DNA of 64,000 bases from the NCBI GenBank assembly GCA_032260385.1, contig JAVVEL010000003.1, forward strand, positions 104,761-168,760, read 5' to 3'. Positions within the stretch are counted from its first letter, which is position 1, and each line of letters starts with the position of its first letter. This stretch comes from UBA9300 sp032260385 (GTDB taxonomy: Bacteria; Bacteroidota; Bacteroidia; Bacteroidales; VadinHA17). Both the position numbers and the translations under genes were made by a program. Below the pieces are notes generated by a model that saw only the letters and a list, made by a program, of their open reading frames with translations, ran no database searches and was not told where the DNA came from. Below are positions 1 through 8,656 of the stretch, piece after piece.

Positions 1-915
1 CTTTTCAGTGATGATGAAAGAGCGGTGGTTGGCACTGCTTACAGGCAACAGAGCCAGCTCAGTGCCATAATGAAGGGTCTGGATATAGTGGGACCTAAAA
101 TGCCGGAACTGCTGAAGCATGGCTTGAAGATAGCCGGGAATAAGAAGAAACTGTTAATGTATTGCTGGAGGGGAGGAAGCCGTTCTGAAAGCATGGCATG
201 GCTTTTTTCAAACGGAGGGATTGAGGGCATTCTTCTTGAAGGCGGATACAAGGCTTACAGGAAACACATACTTTCAGAACTGGGCCGACCCAGAAAAATG
301 CTTATCCTTGGAGGATTAACCGGCAGCGGCAAGACGGCAATACTTCAGGAGCTCTCGGTAATGGGAGAGCAGGTGATTGACCTGGAAGGTATGGCCTGTC
401 ATAAGGGATCGGCTTTTGGCTCACTGGGCCAGGCGGAGCAACCGGGATCGGAACATTTTACCAACCTGCTTTTTGAAGCCCTGAGAGCTACCAGCCCTGA
501 TAAGCGGGTTTTTGTGGAAGATGAAAGCCATAATATCGGATCAGTGAATATACCTCAGAATTTCTTTTCCCTCATGAGACAATCGAAAGTAATTGCTCTT
601 ATGCCTGATATCCGGACCCGGCTTCCGAGACTACGGGAAGAATACGGGGTATATGGAGATGACAAGCTCATACAGTCTGTGGAAAAAATATCGAGGAAAC
701 TTGGAGGCGACAACACGTTACGAGCCATTGAAGCCATAAGGGCAGATAAGCTTGACACAGCGATAGAAATTGTGTTGAAGTATTATGACAGGACCTACCG
801 TTACGGTTTGTCGCAGAGGCAGGAAGGACAGGTGTTTTTTGTAGAATCGCCTATTGATGATGCCTCCTCAAATGCCTTGAAGGTTAAGGAGTTGGCTGAC
901 ATGCTTGCTTATTGA
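1..915 (+). CDS. mnmH: tRNA 2-selenouridine synthase MnmH (5' end outside window)
   Basis: The open frame enters from the left edge, so the N-terminus (about 60 residues compared with the E. coli enzyme) is missing. 304 residues are visible. The family converts 2-thiouridine at tRNA wobble position 34 to 2-selenouridine through a geranylated intermediate, using selenophosphate. Visible evidence: the entry segment FSDDERAVVGTAY is the conserved rhodanese-domain start, the catalytic cysteine lies in YCWRGGSRS (C55 of the visible part), and a P-loop GLTGSGKT follows at about 105-112 in the C-terminal ATPase domain. An internal GTG at position 25 is not the true start because conserved sequence precedes it. 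It is convergent with the next gene; the stop codons are one base apart. Confidence 0.93.
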   Translation, partial: LFSDDERAVVGTAYRQQSQLSAIMKGLDIVGPKMPELLKHGLKIAGNKKKLLMYCWRGGSRSESMAWLFSNGGIEGILLEGGYKAYRKHILSELGRPRKMLILGGLTGSGKTAILQELSVMGEQVIDLEGMACHKGSAFGSLGQAEQPGSEHFTNLLFEALRATSPDKRVFVEDESHNIGSVNIPQNFFSLMRQSKVIALMPDIRTRLPRLREEYGVYGDDKLIQSVEKISRKLGGDNTLRAIEAIRADKLDTAIEIVLKYYDRTYRYGLSQRQEGQVFFVESPIDDASSNALKVKELADMLAY

Positions 916-916
916 T

Positions 917-2179
917 TTACTGGCGCCTTATATCTGAGGCGTAAACCCATTTATATATTTTATCTGAACGACGGAGGAAGGTGTCAACGGGTATTGAACA
1001 TGTTTCGCCTTTAAGCGATTTATCTGTGGCTTTATCGTCAACCCTTATTTCACTCACGGTATAATTTATCACCCCCGTGCCCGGTCCTATTATAAGCAGT
1101 TCATCACCTTTTTGCATGTCACCTGTTTCAAGCTTTATCTCTGCCACTTTCAGCCTGGTGAAATAATTATTAACCCTGCCAAGGTAAATTTTTCTCCTTG
1201 TTGCACTGGAGCCGTAATTATGACTCCATTCGCCCATCTTCCTCCCAAGGTAATAACCATCCCAGAAGCCCCTGTTAAAAACGCTTGCAAGCTTATTCCT
1301 TAGTTTTTCAATAAGAGCGCCGTCATAAGTGCCATTAATAAGAGCCCCTACAGCTTCATTATATGCTTCAGCCACGGTTTTGACATATTCAGGTGACCGT
1401 GCCCTGCCCTCTATCTTCAGGACACGTACACCGGCATCGAGAAGCTTATTTACAAATCCAATGGTGCATAAATCTTTTGGCGACATGATATACTCATTGT
1501 CTATGTCCAGTTCATAGCCCGTTTCCCTTTCCCTCACCAGATATCCCTTCCTGCAGGTCTGGTAACAGTTGCCCCTGTTGGCAGATTTATTGTTCTCATG
1601 GAGGCTGAGGTAACATTTACCGGATATGGCCATACACAGTGCACCATGGGCAAACATTTCAATCCTTACCTGTCTGCCTGAAGGTCCCCGTGTATTATCT
1701 TCAAGAATCTGCTCATATATTTTCCTTACCTGTAAAAGGTTAAGCTCCCTTGCCAGCACAACGGTGTCAGCCCATTGTGAATAAAATTTCAGGGCATGGA
1801 AATTACTTATATTCACCTGGGTAGACAGGTGCACTTCCACTCCTGCTTCATATGCATTCTGTATGGCCGCCAGGTCTGATGCAATTATGGCAGAAATACC
1901 GCTGTCGGCAGCTGTCCTGATTATACTTTTAAGCTGTTCAACTTCCTCGTCATAGATAACCACATTAAGGGTCAGGTAGCTTTTAATATTGTTAACCCTG
2001 CAGATCTCAATTATTTCAGGAAGGTCTTTTTCCGTGAAATTATGCGATGAGCGCGCCCTCATGTTAAGCTGTTCCACTCCGAAATATACAGAGTCGGCCT
2101 TCCCCTGTATGGCAGCCATAAGCGATTCACGTGACCCAACGGGGGCCATTATTTCTATATCCTTCCTTGTGATATTCAT
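917..2179 (-). CDS. Peptidase U32 family protein, probable RNA hydroxylation factor (TrhP/RlhA-like)
   Basis: 420-residue U32-family protein. Characterised bacterial members (TrhP/YegQ, RlhA) are RNA hydroxylation factors that act on tRNA U34 or 23S rRNA with prephenate and iron-sulfur dependence; collagenase-like peptidase names are historical. The N-terminus has the family motif APVGSRESL and a TIM-barrel-like pattern. A conserved cysteine cluster is visible at C182, C189, C205 and C209, with a further cysteine at C238 in the SPKDLC segment, consistent with Fe-S ligation. Length is slightly short of YegQ (453). A TATCTTTG -7 element lies just upstream, so it has its own promoter. The exact RNA target (tRNA or rRNA) cannot be fixed from sequence alone. 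It sits tail to tail with mnmH, another wobble-uridine enzyme, which would suit a tRNA role. Confidence 0.85.
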   Translation of the reverse strand: MNITRKDIEIMAPVGSRESLMAAIQGKADSVYFGVEQLNMRARSSHNFTEKDLPEIIEICRVNNIKSYLTLNVVIYDEEVEQLKSIIRTAADSGISAIIASDLAAIQNAYEAGVEVHLSTQVNISNFHALKFYSQWADTVVLARELNLLQVRKIYEQILEDNTRGPSGRQVRIEMFAHGALCMAISGKCYLSLHENNKSANRGNCYQTCRKGYLVRERETGYELDIDNEYIMSPKDLCTIGFVNKLLDAGVRVLKIEGRARSPEYVKTVAEAYNEAVGALINGTYDGALIEKLRNKLASVFNRGFWDGYYLGRKMGEWSHNYGSSATRRKIYLGRVNNYFTRLKVAEIKLETGDMQKGDELLIIGPGTGVINYTVSEIRVDDKATDKSLKGETCSIPVDTFLRRSDKIYKWVYASDIRRQ

Positions 2180-2191
2180 AATTCAGGGGAG

Positions 2192-2199
2192 CAAAGATA
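2192..2199 (-). promoter_or_regulatory. Bacteroidota -7 promoter element for the U32 gene
   Basis: TATCTTTG on the minus strand matches the TAnnTTTG consensus exactly and lies 12 bases before the ATG at 2179, in the short gap after the histidine kinase stop. It implies a short leader. Confidence 0.6.
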
Positions 2200-2203
2200 A
2201 TTA

Positions 2204-3358
2204 TTATTTGGTATTGAGGATAATACGTATTACGGTACCCCTGGAAGGATCGGAAGCTTTAACAAAAATTTTCCCTTTATGGTAGAGTTCTATGATTCTC
2301 TGGGAAAGGGATAAGCCCAGTCCCCAGCCTCTTGCCTTGGTTGTATAGCCGGGCTTGAAAATATTTTTATGGGCATTCTTGGGTATCCCCTTTCCTGTAT
2401 CGGCAATATCGATAATCAGCTGCTCACTGTTTGCGGCAAGTGTTATGACTATATTGCCCTTGCCGTTCATGGCATCAATGGCATTTTTACACACGTTCTC
2501 TATCACCCATTCAAAAAGAGAAGCATTAAGCGGGATAAGGGTATCTTCGGGTATATTATGCCTGATGCTGAATTTAACCCTGGAGCTGGATCTCATTCTG
2601 AGGTATTTAAGGCTGCTGTTGATTATAGCCAGGATGTTTTCATTTTGCAGCTCCGGAACGGAACCTATTTTTGAGAATCTCTCGGTTATCTTTTCCAGGC
2701 GCTCAACGTCGCGGTTCAGTTCTTCGGCTATGTTTGTATCAGGATAGCGGCTGCTTATGAGCTCCGACAGGGCAGAGAGTGATGAGGTAGGTGTGCCCAG
2801 CTGGTGGGCTGTTTCTTTGGACATGCCCACCCAGACACTGTTCTGTTCGGCCTTTCGTGACATACTGAAAGCGATGTAGGCTATCAGAATAAACATTATG
2901 ATTACAGCAAGCTGGACGTAGGGATAATAAGTAAGCCTGGTGAGTATGATACTGTCTTTGTAATAAATATAATTCCTGAAACCTTCACCGAAATCAATAA
3001 TTATGGGATCACTTTTTACCTTTAACCTTGTGAGCTGACCGCGGAGGTAAGAGGGATCTTTTAATTTAAGTGAATCAAAATTGTGATAGCCGATTATATT
3101 GTCATTTTCATCAGCCAGAATTACGGGTACCGTAGTGTTATTTTCAATAATGGAGAAAAGGAAGCCAATATATTCTTCTTCTTCATTACTGTCGATAAGC
3201 ATTCTCCAGGTGCGGGCCAGTAATTCTGCCTTTTCTCTTTCTTCGTTTTTAAGATCCTTAACAAGAGCCTGGGTATATAAAAGGGAACCCACCCCGATAA
3301 TTACAGCAAATATCAGCAACAAAAATTTCCAGATGGTTTTCTTCCTGTATATATCCAA
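2204..3358 (-). CDS. Membrane sensor histidine kinase (orphan)
   Basis: 384-residue HisKA/HATPase-type sensor kinase. There are two membrane segments (about 10-30 and 145-166) flanking an extracytoplasmic sensor region of roughly 115 residues, then a dimerisation/phosphoacceptor helix with H185 in KETAHQLGTPTSSL. The ATPase boxes follow: N box with ENVCKNAIDAM, G1 DTGKGIP, and G2 GWGLGLSLS. This H-box form is common in Bacteroidota stand-alone kinases. No response regulator lies next to it; the adjacent genes are the U32 protein and the AsmA-like protein 10 bases upstream on the same strand. It may share a transcript with the AsmA-like gene. The signal sensed is unknown. Confidence 0.9.
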   Translation of the reverse strand: MDIYRKKTIWKFLLLIFAVIIGVGSLLYTQALVKDLKNEEREKAELLARTWRMLIDSNEEEEYIGFLFSIIENNTTVPVILADENDNIIGYHNFDSLKLKDPSYLRGQLTRLKVKSDPIIIDFGEGFRNYIYYKDSIILTRLTYYPYVQLAVIIMFILIAYIAFSMSRKAEQNSVWVGMSKETAHQLGTPTSSLSALSELISSRYPDTNIAEELNRDVERLEKITERFSKIGSVPELQNENILAIINSSLKYLRMRSSSRVKFSIRHNIPEDTLIPLNASLFEWVIENVCKNAIDAMNGKGNIVITLAANSEQLIIDIADTGKGIPKNAHKNIFKPGYTTKARGWGLGLSLSQRIIELYHKGKIFVKASDPSRGTVIRIILNTK

Positions 3359-3368
3359 ACCGCTTGGT

Positions 3369-5969
3369 TTATTTATTAATATTCTTTCTTTTGAATAGTC
3401 TTAATAAAGGTAGTTTTTTTTCACTTGTATCTGCTGTCACGGTCCTGATCGAATCGGTCTCTTCCCATACCACCCTGAACCGTCGTGTTTTATCAGCCTC
3501 ATCAGCGGGACGGGTATCACCGGTGTACCATCCATATTCCTCGTTCAGAATGGATTTGATAGTTTGTTTTTCCTTTTGCATATCTTCCTTTAATCCTGTT
3601 CTGAGGGCTTCTGTGTCATGACTGAGTTTTGAACCGTATTTGTCACCACTTATGCTGAGGTATAATGATGTACGGCCCAGTCCATCATCTTCGACCACAC
3701 CAAATTCACTCACTTTAAAATTTTTCTTCTTGCTGAGCAATTCAGATAATAAGACTTTGAGACGGTATTCATACTTACCGTCAAAACCATGAGTGCCTTC
3801 AAGGGAAATATTAAATGCAGATGAGCTGACATCCATTCTGGGAATGGTTATCACTTCATTATTTATTATCAGTTCGTTTTCCAGCCTTGAGAATTCAATT
3901 TCCGCCAGTTCGTCTATTTCTATAAATCTTGACAGTTTATAGGCGGGTTCAAAATTTACGAGTTTGCCATCAACTATCAGATATTCACCGTTAAGGACCA
4001 GGTCATTCATATTAATTTTGAATTGCCTGTTTGTGCTTGCAGAAACGCTAATGGTTCCTGTAATAAGTCCTTCAAGGTTTTCTGACTTTAAATGATGCTG
4101 GCGAAAATTATTAAAGGTTGAAAATGTTTTGCCGATATCTACATTTTCAATATCAAACCACCCCCTCACTGCATAACCGGTCTCTCCAAGGTCTGCGATC
4201 ACGGCATTACCTGACAGGAATCCGTTAAGGGCATTCATGCTGAATGATGTAATATCGGTGAGTCCGGGTACGTATGACAGGTTACCGTCAAAAAGGGAGG
4301 CTCTGAAATTGCCTATAATAATACTATCGCAAAGTATGTTAAGATTAAGTCTGGTTTTCGTTTCACGTCTTCCTTCCTTGCTTCCGCCGCCGGTAAATTT
4401 ATCCCTGAATGAAGCGAGGTTGATTTTTTCTGACCATATGCCCGCAGTTATCTCAAGATTGGGATTTTCTCCCTGCAGCCATTTGTCAAAACCTCTTATC
4501 ATCCCGTTAAGGGCAATATTCTGACCATTATAGCTCATGCTGAGATCATCGATCCAAACATTGTCGGCAATCATAATGTTGCCGTGAATATTATCTATTT
4601 CACCCTCAAGGGCGGGAAGACCGAGGTTTACCGAGTTAAGCCCAAGGTTTATTGTACGTTTCAAGCCGGGAAAATTGAGACTGGTAGCGTCTGTTTTTGA
4701 GGGTATTGGGCCCGACAGCCTGGCATTCATTCTCACCCTACCTTCGGAGGAAGTTATTTCCCCTTCATTCAGTAGGCCGGCAAGCTGTTCAGAAGGGAAT
4801 AGGCCTGAAATTATGAGGTCTATGTAAGGATTTTTTAGGTTCCTGAGGTGGAAGGAACCAAAAAAATCTGTATTGTCAAGACTGGCATTGATCCTGTTAC
4901 TGTAGATTTCAAAATTATTGTTTCCGTTTCTGAAATCCATACTGAGCCTGGCAGAGCTACTGATATCATCAATTATTATGCCGGGTGAAGGGATATTGAC
5001 CAGACCTTTTTCAAGTTCAAGCTTTACTCTTAATCCCAGGGGTAAACTTTTAACATAGCTGCCTCTTAAACTGAGAGCGGAGGTCAGCACACCGTCAATG
5101 CCATATTGATCCAGATGATCCCTGCTGCGGGGTAAAACAATTCCTGCTATTTTTTTGATATTTGCCTTCCCTGTCTCAAGGACGATTGATAATTCCTTTC
5201 CGGACTTCCCTATCCTGCAAGCCCCTTTCACTCCAACGCCATCAATATTTATCTCTGCCGGTACTATGTTTATGCTGTCTTCTGAAAAAACCAGGCCTGC
5301 AGTGAATTTTACGGGGTATGGATCATTCAACTCAAAAGTCCTGCCTGTTTTCAGGGTCGATATTACAGTGCTGCTTTTTGACTTCAGCTCAGTAAGCCCT
5401 TCTTCCATAAGCACTTTGTTTGCCGAGCTGTTAATTAGTCCGCCTATAAGAAAACCTGTCTCCTGAACACTGTAAGTAAAGCTTGAATTGTTAATGTTTA
5501 TATTATTAATATTCAATTTCATTGTTGAAGAATCAGCAGGTGCAGATTTTTCATAAATATCAGTATTCATCCTTCCTGATGATGCTTTGCTGATATTGAT
5601 TATACCCCTGTCGATATCGATACGATCGACGACATAATTTTTATTGATCAGGGGGGCAATCCTGAGGGTAAAAATAATTTCTCCTGCAAACAAGAGGGTA
5701 TCAGGAAAAACATTTACAGTTTCATCACTGTCTATACGAGGTGATTTAAGCAGGATATTTTCCAGTTCAATGGATGCGCGTGGAAATCTTCTCAATAATG
5801 AAAAGTTCAGATCCCCCGTGCTTACCGGTGCAGAAAGGTTTTTATTCAGTTCACTTATAAATATACGGGAGATTTTTGCTTCAAAAATTATTGAGACCAG
5901 GAATAATATAATGACCAGGGAGCTACCTGCAGCCAGGATATATTTCAATATTTTCCTTGCGCGATTCAT
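3369..5969 (-). CDS. AsmA-like family protein
   Basis: 866 residues: one N-terminal membrane anchor (about 10-32) followed by a very long, beta-rich periplasmic part with an AsmA-like N-terminus (the segment FSLLRRFPRASIELENI) and an AsmA C-terminal-like region around residues 560-720. Proteins of this superfamily (AsmA, TamB, YhdP) are thought to form lipid-conducting bridges or to affect outer-membrane composition. The length fits Bacteroidota AsmA-like proteins. The last ~70 residues are charged and probably unstructured. It is 12 bases downstream of pepE and 10 bases upstream of the kinase on the same strand. The specific lipid or protein client is unknown. Confidence 0.8.
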   Translation of the reverse strand: MNRARKILKYILAAGSSLVIILFLVSIIFEAKISRIFISELNKNLSAPVSTGDLNFSLLRRFPRASIELENILLKSPRIDSDETVNVFPDTLLFAGEIIFTLRIAPLINKNYVVDRIDIDRGIINISKASSGRMNTDIYEKSAPADSSTMKLNINNININNSSFTYSVQETGFLIGGLINSSANKVLMEEGLTELKSKSSTVISTLKTGRTFELNDPYPVKFTAGLVFSEDSINIVPAEINIDGVGVKGACRIGKSGKELSIVLETGKANIKKIAGIVLPRSRDHLDQYGIDGVLTSALSLRGSYVKSLPLGLRVKLELEKGLVNIPSPGIIIDDISSSARLSMDFRNGNNNFEIYSNRINASLDNTDFFGSFHLRNLKNPYIDLIISGLFPSEQLAGLLNEGEITSSEGRVRMNARLSGPIPSKTDATSLNFPGLKRTINLGLNSVNLGLPALEGEIDNIHGNIMIADNVWIDDLSMSYNGQNIALNGMIRGFDKWLQGENPNLEITAGIWSEKINLASFRDKFTGGGSKEGRRETKTRLNLNILCDSIIIGNFRASLFDGNLSYVPGLTDITSFSMNALNGFLSGNAVIADLGETGYAVRGWFDIENVDIGKTFSTFNNFRQHHLKSENLEGLITGTISVSASTNRQFKINMNDLVLNGEYLIVDGKLVNFEPAYKLSRFIEIDELAEIEFSRLENELIINNEVITIPRMDVSSSAFNISLEGTHGFDGKYEYRLKVLLSELLSKKKNFKVSEFGVVEDDGLGRTSLYLSISGDKYGSKLSHDTEALRTGLKEDMQKEKQTIKSILNEEYGWYTGDTRPADEADKTRRFRVVWEETDSIRTVTADTSEKKLPLLRLFKRKNINK

Positions 5970-5981
5970 TCATTCACCGTC

Positions 5982-6692
5982 TTATTTTTTCAGCAGGAAG
6001 CTCAGATCATCTTTTTCTGAATACTCTGCCGGTTCGTCACCTTTGCGGAACAATCTTAATTTTCTGGGACCAATTAGTTTAAGCCTGTCATCTTCAAGCA
6101 GGAGCATGGTGCCTTCACGGAGTCCAGCCACATAGATACCCGGATTTACGACAAGGAATTCTTCTATTCTTTGCTGTCGTGTTTCACCCGCATGACCGTC
6201 CGGATTAGCGTCGAGGTAATGCGGATTAATCTGGAAGGGAATAAGATTGAAGGCCTTAAATGAGGGCGGTTCAAGAACAGGCATATCATTGGTTGTACGG
6301 ATGGTGGGACAGGCCATATTGGAACCTGCACTCCATCCAATATAGGGTGTTCCACCCAGGACCTTATCCCTTACCGGCTCAATCAGTCCCTCATCGATTA
6401 TCATTTTCAGCAATTGCCATGTATTGCCACCGCCAACAACTATTGCCTTTGCTTCTGCAATAGCTTTGCGTGGGTCGGGAAAATTATGAATGGATTCGAT
6501 ATCATGACCCACTTCCCTGAACCTGTTCCTCACCTTCTTTTCATAATCACTGAAAGAGAAAGTTACGGCAGCATAGGGTATGAATAATGCTTTAAGGGGT
6601 TTTTCTCCAAGAAATTTCCTTATTTCTTCCTTCGGATAGTCCAGATATTCTTCACCTGCATTCGTTGAATTGCTGATCAATAGTAACCTCAT
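5982..6692 (-). CDS. pepE: Dipeptidase E (alpha-aspartyl dipeptidase, family S51)
   Basis: 236 residues, close to the 229 of E. coli PepE, a cytoplasmic serine peptidase that cleaves dipeptides with an N-terminal aspartate. The nucleophile motif GWSAGSN carries S121. D136 (in RTTNDMP) and H158 (in INPHYLD) match the other two triad positions of the E. coli enzyme. The glycine-rich VVGGGNTW motif at 85-92 and the DGHAGETRQQRI segment are also conserved. It begins 16 bases after the ThiF-like gene on the same strand. Confidence 0.93.
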   Translation of the reverse strand: MRLLLISNSTNAGEEYLDYPKEEIRKFLGEKPLKALFIPYAAVTFSFSDYEKKVRNRFREVGHDIESIHNFPDPRKAIAEAKAIVVGGGNTWQLLKMIIDEGLIEPVRDKVLGGTPYIGWSAGSNMACPTIRTTNDMPVLEPPSFKAFNLIPFQINPHYLDANPDGHAGETRQQRIEEFLVVNPGIYVAGLREGTMLLLEDDRLKLIGPRKLRLFRKGDEPAEYSEKDDLSFLLKK

Positions 6693-6707
6693 AGCTTTAT
6701 AATTTTA

Positions 6708-7475
6708 TTATATTTCCTTAATAAGTTTGTTTCGTGGGTCAGGTATTACTTTAAATAAGTAATGTTTATTAGTTAATATATTGAATATTAACACTTCACC
6801 TGATAACACTTTGCCGTTCTGGAGTATTATTTTAATCACTTCATTAGCCATATAGGTCCCGCTAATACCCGGCAACACATTTATCATGCCAGTTTCGGAT
6901 GGCCGGGGATTATTGTTTTCTTTTTTTATTTCAGGGTTGTAGCACCGGTAGGTAGGACCGCCCTTATGATTAAACACTGAAACCTGTCCTTCAAACTGAA
7001 AAATGGCACCATGAACCATTGGTTTGCCGGATATTACGCAGGCATCATTTATAAGGTAGCGGCTTTCATAGTTATCGGTGGCATCCACTATTATATCATA
7101 GTTAGGGACAATTTTCAGGGCATTTTCCTTTCCGAATTTTATATTAAGTATTTCGACACGGACATGATTATTCAGTTCATTAAGCCTGAGTTTGGAGATA
7201 ATGGTTTTAAGTTTGCCTATGTCATCAGCACGATAGAGTATCTGCCGGGGAAGGTTGGTTTCATTCACGAGATCAAAATCCATCAATCCTATCTTCCCTA
7301 TTCCTGCTGCTGTAAGGTACTGCAGTACAGGGCAGCCCAGTCCTCCTGCGCCAATCACGAGCACGGAGGACGTCTTGAGTTTTACCTGCCCTTCTTCTCC
7401 TATGCCGGGAAGCTTTGTGTGCATACTGTAGCGTCTCTTTTCACTGCCGGAGAGGTGTTTTGTGTTTACCATCAT
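6708..7475 (-). CDS. ThiF/MoeB/HesA-family adenylyltransferase
   Basis: 255 residues from the chosen start. E1-like family enzymes adenylate the C-terminal glycine of a small sulfur carrier such as ThiS or MoaD. Visible: nucleotide-binding VIGAGGLG, the arginine segment NLPRQILY, and DATDNYESRYL. The start at 7475 is preferred over an in-frame ATG at 7526 because a TATCTTTG promoter element lies between them and because the family's LS..E..RYS start follows. The catalytic-loop cysteine is present in TYRCYNPE, but the first cysteine of the usual MoeB CxxC is threonine and the second CxxC pair near the C-terminus is absent, so the structural zinc site looks lost. No sulfur-carrier gene is adjacent, so thiamine versus molybdopterin role is open. 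Confidence 0.85.
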   Translation of the reverse strand: MMVNTKHLSGSEKRRYSMHTKLPGIGEEGQVKLKTSSVLVIGAGGLGCPVLQYLTAAGIGKIGLMDFDLVNETNLPRQILYRADDIGKLKTIISKLRLNELNNHVRVEILNIKFGKENALKIVPNYDIIVDATDNYESRYLINDACVISGKPMVHGAIFQFEGQVSVFNHKGGPTYRCYNPEIKKENNNPRPSETGMINVLPGISGTYMANEVIKIILQNGKVLSGEVLIFNILTNKHYLFKVIPDPRNKLIKEI

Positions 7476-7496
7476 ACTCTGTTTTACTTCCGGGAA

Positions 7497-7504
7497 CAAA
7501 GATA
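7497..7504 (-). promoter_or_regulatory. -7 promoter element for the ThiF-like gene
   Basis: TATCTTTG on the minus strand matches TAnnTTTG, 21 bases before the ATG at 7475. It decides the start codon, since the upstream ATG at 7526 would lie before the transcript begins. Confidence 0.55.
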
Positions 7505-7542
7505 AAATAAAATGGTGGATTGACACAGGGTAAAAAGCATCC

Positions 7543-7572
7543 GCCGTAGTCCCGCTTAGCCGGGATTACGGC
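7543..7572. repeat. GC-rich 12-bp hairpin, possible dispersed palindrome or terminator
   Basis: GCCGTAGTCCCG (7543-7554), a 6-base loop, and CGGGATTACGGC (7561-7572) form a 12-bp stem with one mismatch or wobble. It lies downstream of the sigma/anti-sigma/barrel operon; on that strand a T5 run follows about 10 bases later, so it could act as a weak terminator. Its TCCGCCGTAGTCC start resembles TCCGCCATAGCCC at 42190, which suggests a dispersed intergenic repeat family. Confidence 0.5.
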
Positions 7573-7636
7573 AGACAGGCAGGGCACAGGGCACTGGGGA
7601 AAGAGTAATTAAATTGAATGATGGCAGACCGGACTA

Positions 7637-8593
7637 TCAGTCGTTAAAAGAGAAGGAAATGCCAACCTGTACCGGATAAAGATCGGGACCCTTATCCCTG
7701 ATGAACATACCGTTTATGTAATATGTTGCGTATACCTGGAAGGACTCATACCCCAATCTCAGTGTTGGACCATACCGGAGAACGGAGAGACTGAAGTCGT
7801 CATTCTCTTTTACCTTCTGCTTCCCACCGTCATAATAAACCATTTTATTATGTGAGCCAATCTTTACGCCCCCTATTACACCGGCGGCAATATTGAGGGT
7901 TCGTCTTGATTTCACCGGTATCTGTGCTTCGAGTATAAGAGGCATTGTAAGGTAGATTGTTGATAATTTTGACTTTTCAAACTCTATTCCGGAATCAGGA
8001 TAATATGGTACTATAAGGCCTTCTTCATCCTTGGTGATATTGTTATTGCCTTCAAATTTATAATCGTTGAATTCCAGCCCAAGGCCTGTAGCAATACCGA
8101 CATATCTTGAAAAACCCAGGCCGAGTTGTACGAAGTTGATGTTAACATTGAATGACTTACCCGTATTAAGGTCCATATAGGCCAATTCAGAAGGGAGGCT
8201 CATGGAATAGTCGGAGGTGAGGTAATTATTTATTCCCAGCTCAAAGGCAGCCCAGTGGGGTGAGTATCTTCTCCTGTCCCTTCTTTTCATTTCATCGGGA
8301 TCTTCCTCATAATCATAATTTTCCTCTTCATATTTTTTCCAGTCCACTTTCGTTCCTTCAGGGGTTTCAATTATCTCAAGGCCACGCAGTCCCAGCCTTA
8401 TTTTTACGTTTTCATCATTGGCTTCAACTTCGAACCAGTCGCCTCCTACTGTAACACTGGTATTATTTTCATCTTCGGTAACTTTCAGTATTTCGTTTTT
8501 CCTCAGTTTAATCTCGGTTGTATCCTGTGCGGAAGCCCACATTGTGTTTGCAAGGATAAAAGCCGCGGTAATCAAAAAAGCAATTCTTTTCAT
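7637..8593 (-). CDS. Outer-membrane beta-barrel protein (PorT-like) of the ECF sigma operon
   Basis: 318 residues with a cleavable signal peptide (about 1-22, ending in ASAQ). An acidic, charged domain (about 25-108) including a YEEENYDYEEDPDEMKRRDRRR-type low-complexity stretch precedes a C-terminal beta-barrel with alternating aromatic/hydrophobic strands, ending in VQVGISFSFND. This arrangement matches outer-membrane beta-barrel families of Bacteroidota (porin-T-like). It is the third gene after the sigma factor and anti-sigma factor and also has its own copy of the putative sigma-factor target motif upstream, so it is probably the main output of that regulon. Ligand and function are unknown. 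Confidence 0.75.
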   Translation of the reverse strand: MKRIAFLITAAFILANTMWASAQDTTEIKLRKNEILKVTEDENNTSVTVGGDWFEVEANDENVKIRLGLRGLEIIETPEGTKVDWKKYEEENYDYEEDPDEMKRRDRRRYSPHWAAFELGINNYLTSDYSMSLPSELAYMDLNTGKSFNVNINFVQLGLGFSRYVGIATGLGLEFNDYKFEGNNNITKDEEGLIVPYYPDSGIEFEKSKLSTIYLTMPLILEAQIPVKSRRTLNIAAGVIGGVKIGSHNKMVYYDGGKQKVKENDDFSLSVLRYGPTLRLGYESFQVYATYYINGMFIRDKGPDLYPVQVGISFSFND

Positions 8594-8629
8594 GGTACTC
8601 TATTTATGATTATAATGATTTTCCCCTCA

Positions 8630-8656
8630 GACGAAATAAACAGGCAGAAAGTTACA
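8630..8656 (-). promoter_or_regulatory. Putative ECF-sigma promoter upstream of the barrel gene
   Basis: On the minus strand TGTAAC (8656-8651), a 17-base spacer and CGTC (8633-8630) lie 36 bases before the ATG of the barrel gene. The same hexamer and tetramer, 16 bases apart, precede the sigma gene at 10235-10260. The form resembles ECF promoters of the SigW/SigX type. The -35 hexamer overlaps the anti-sigma stop codon. Confidence 0.6.

Noticed and set aside
913..919. Near-overlapping convergent stops of mnmH and the U32 gene as a functional link
   Set aside because: Both genes modify RNA, but convergent neighbours of this kind are common and no shared regulation is visible.
7476..7526. Upstream in-frame start for the ThiF-like gene
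   Set aside because: A TATCTTTG promoter element lies within it and the added residues have no family support.
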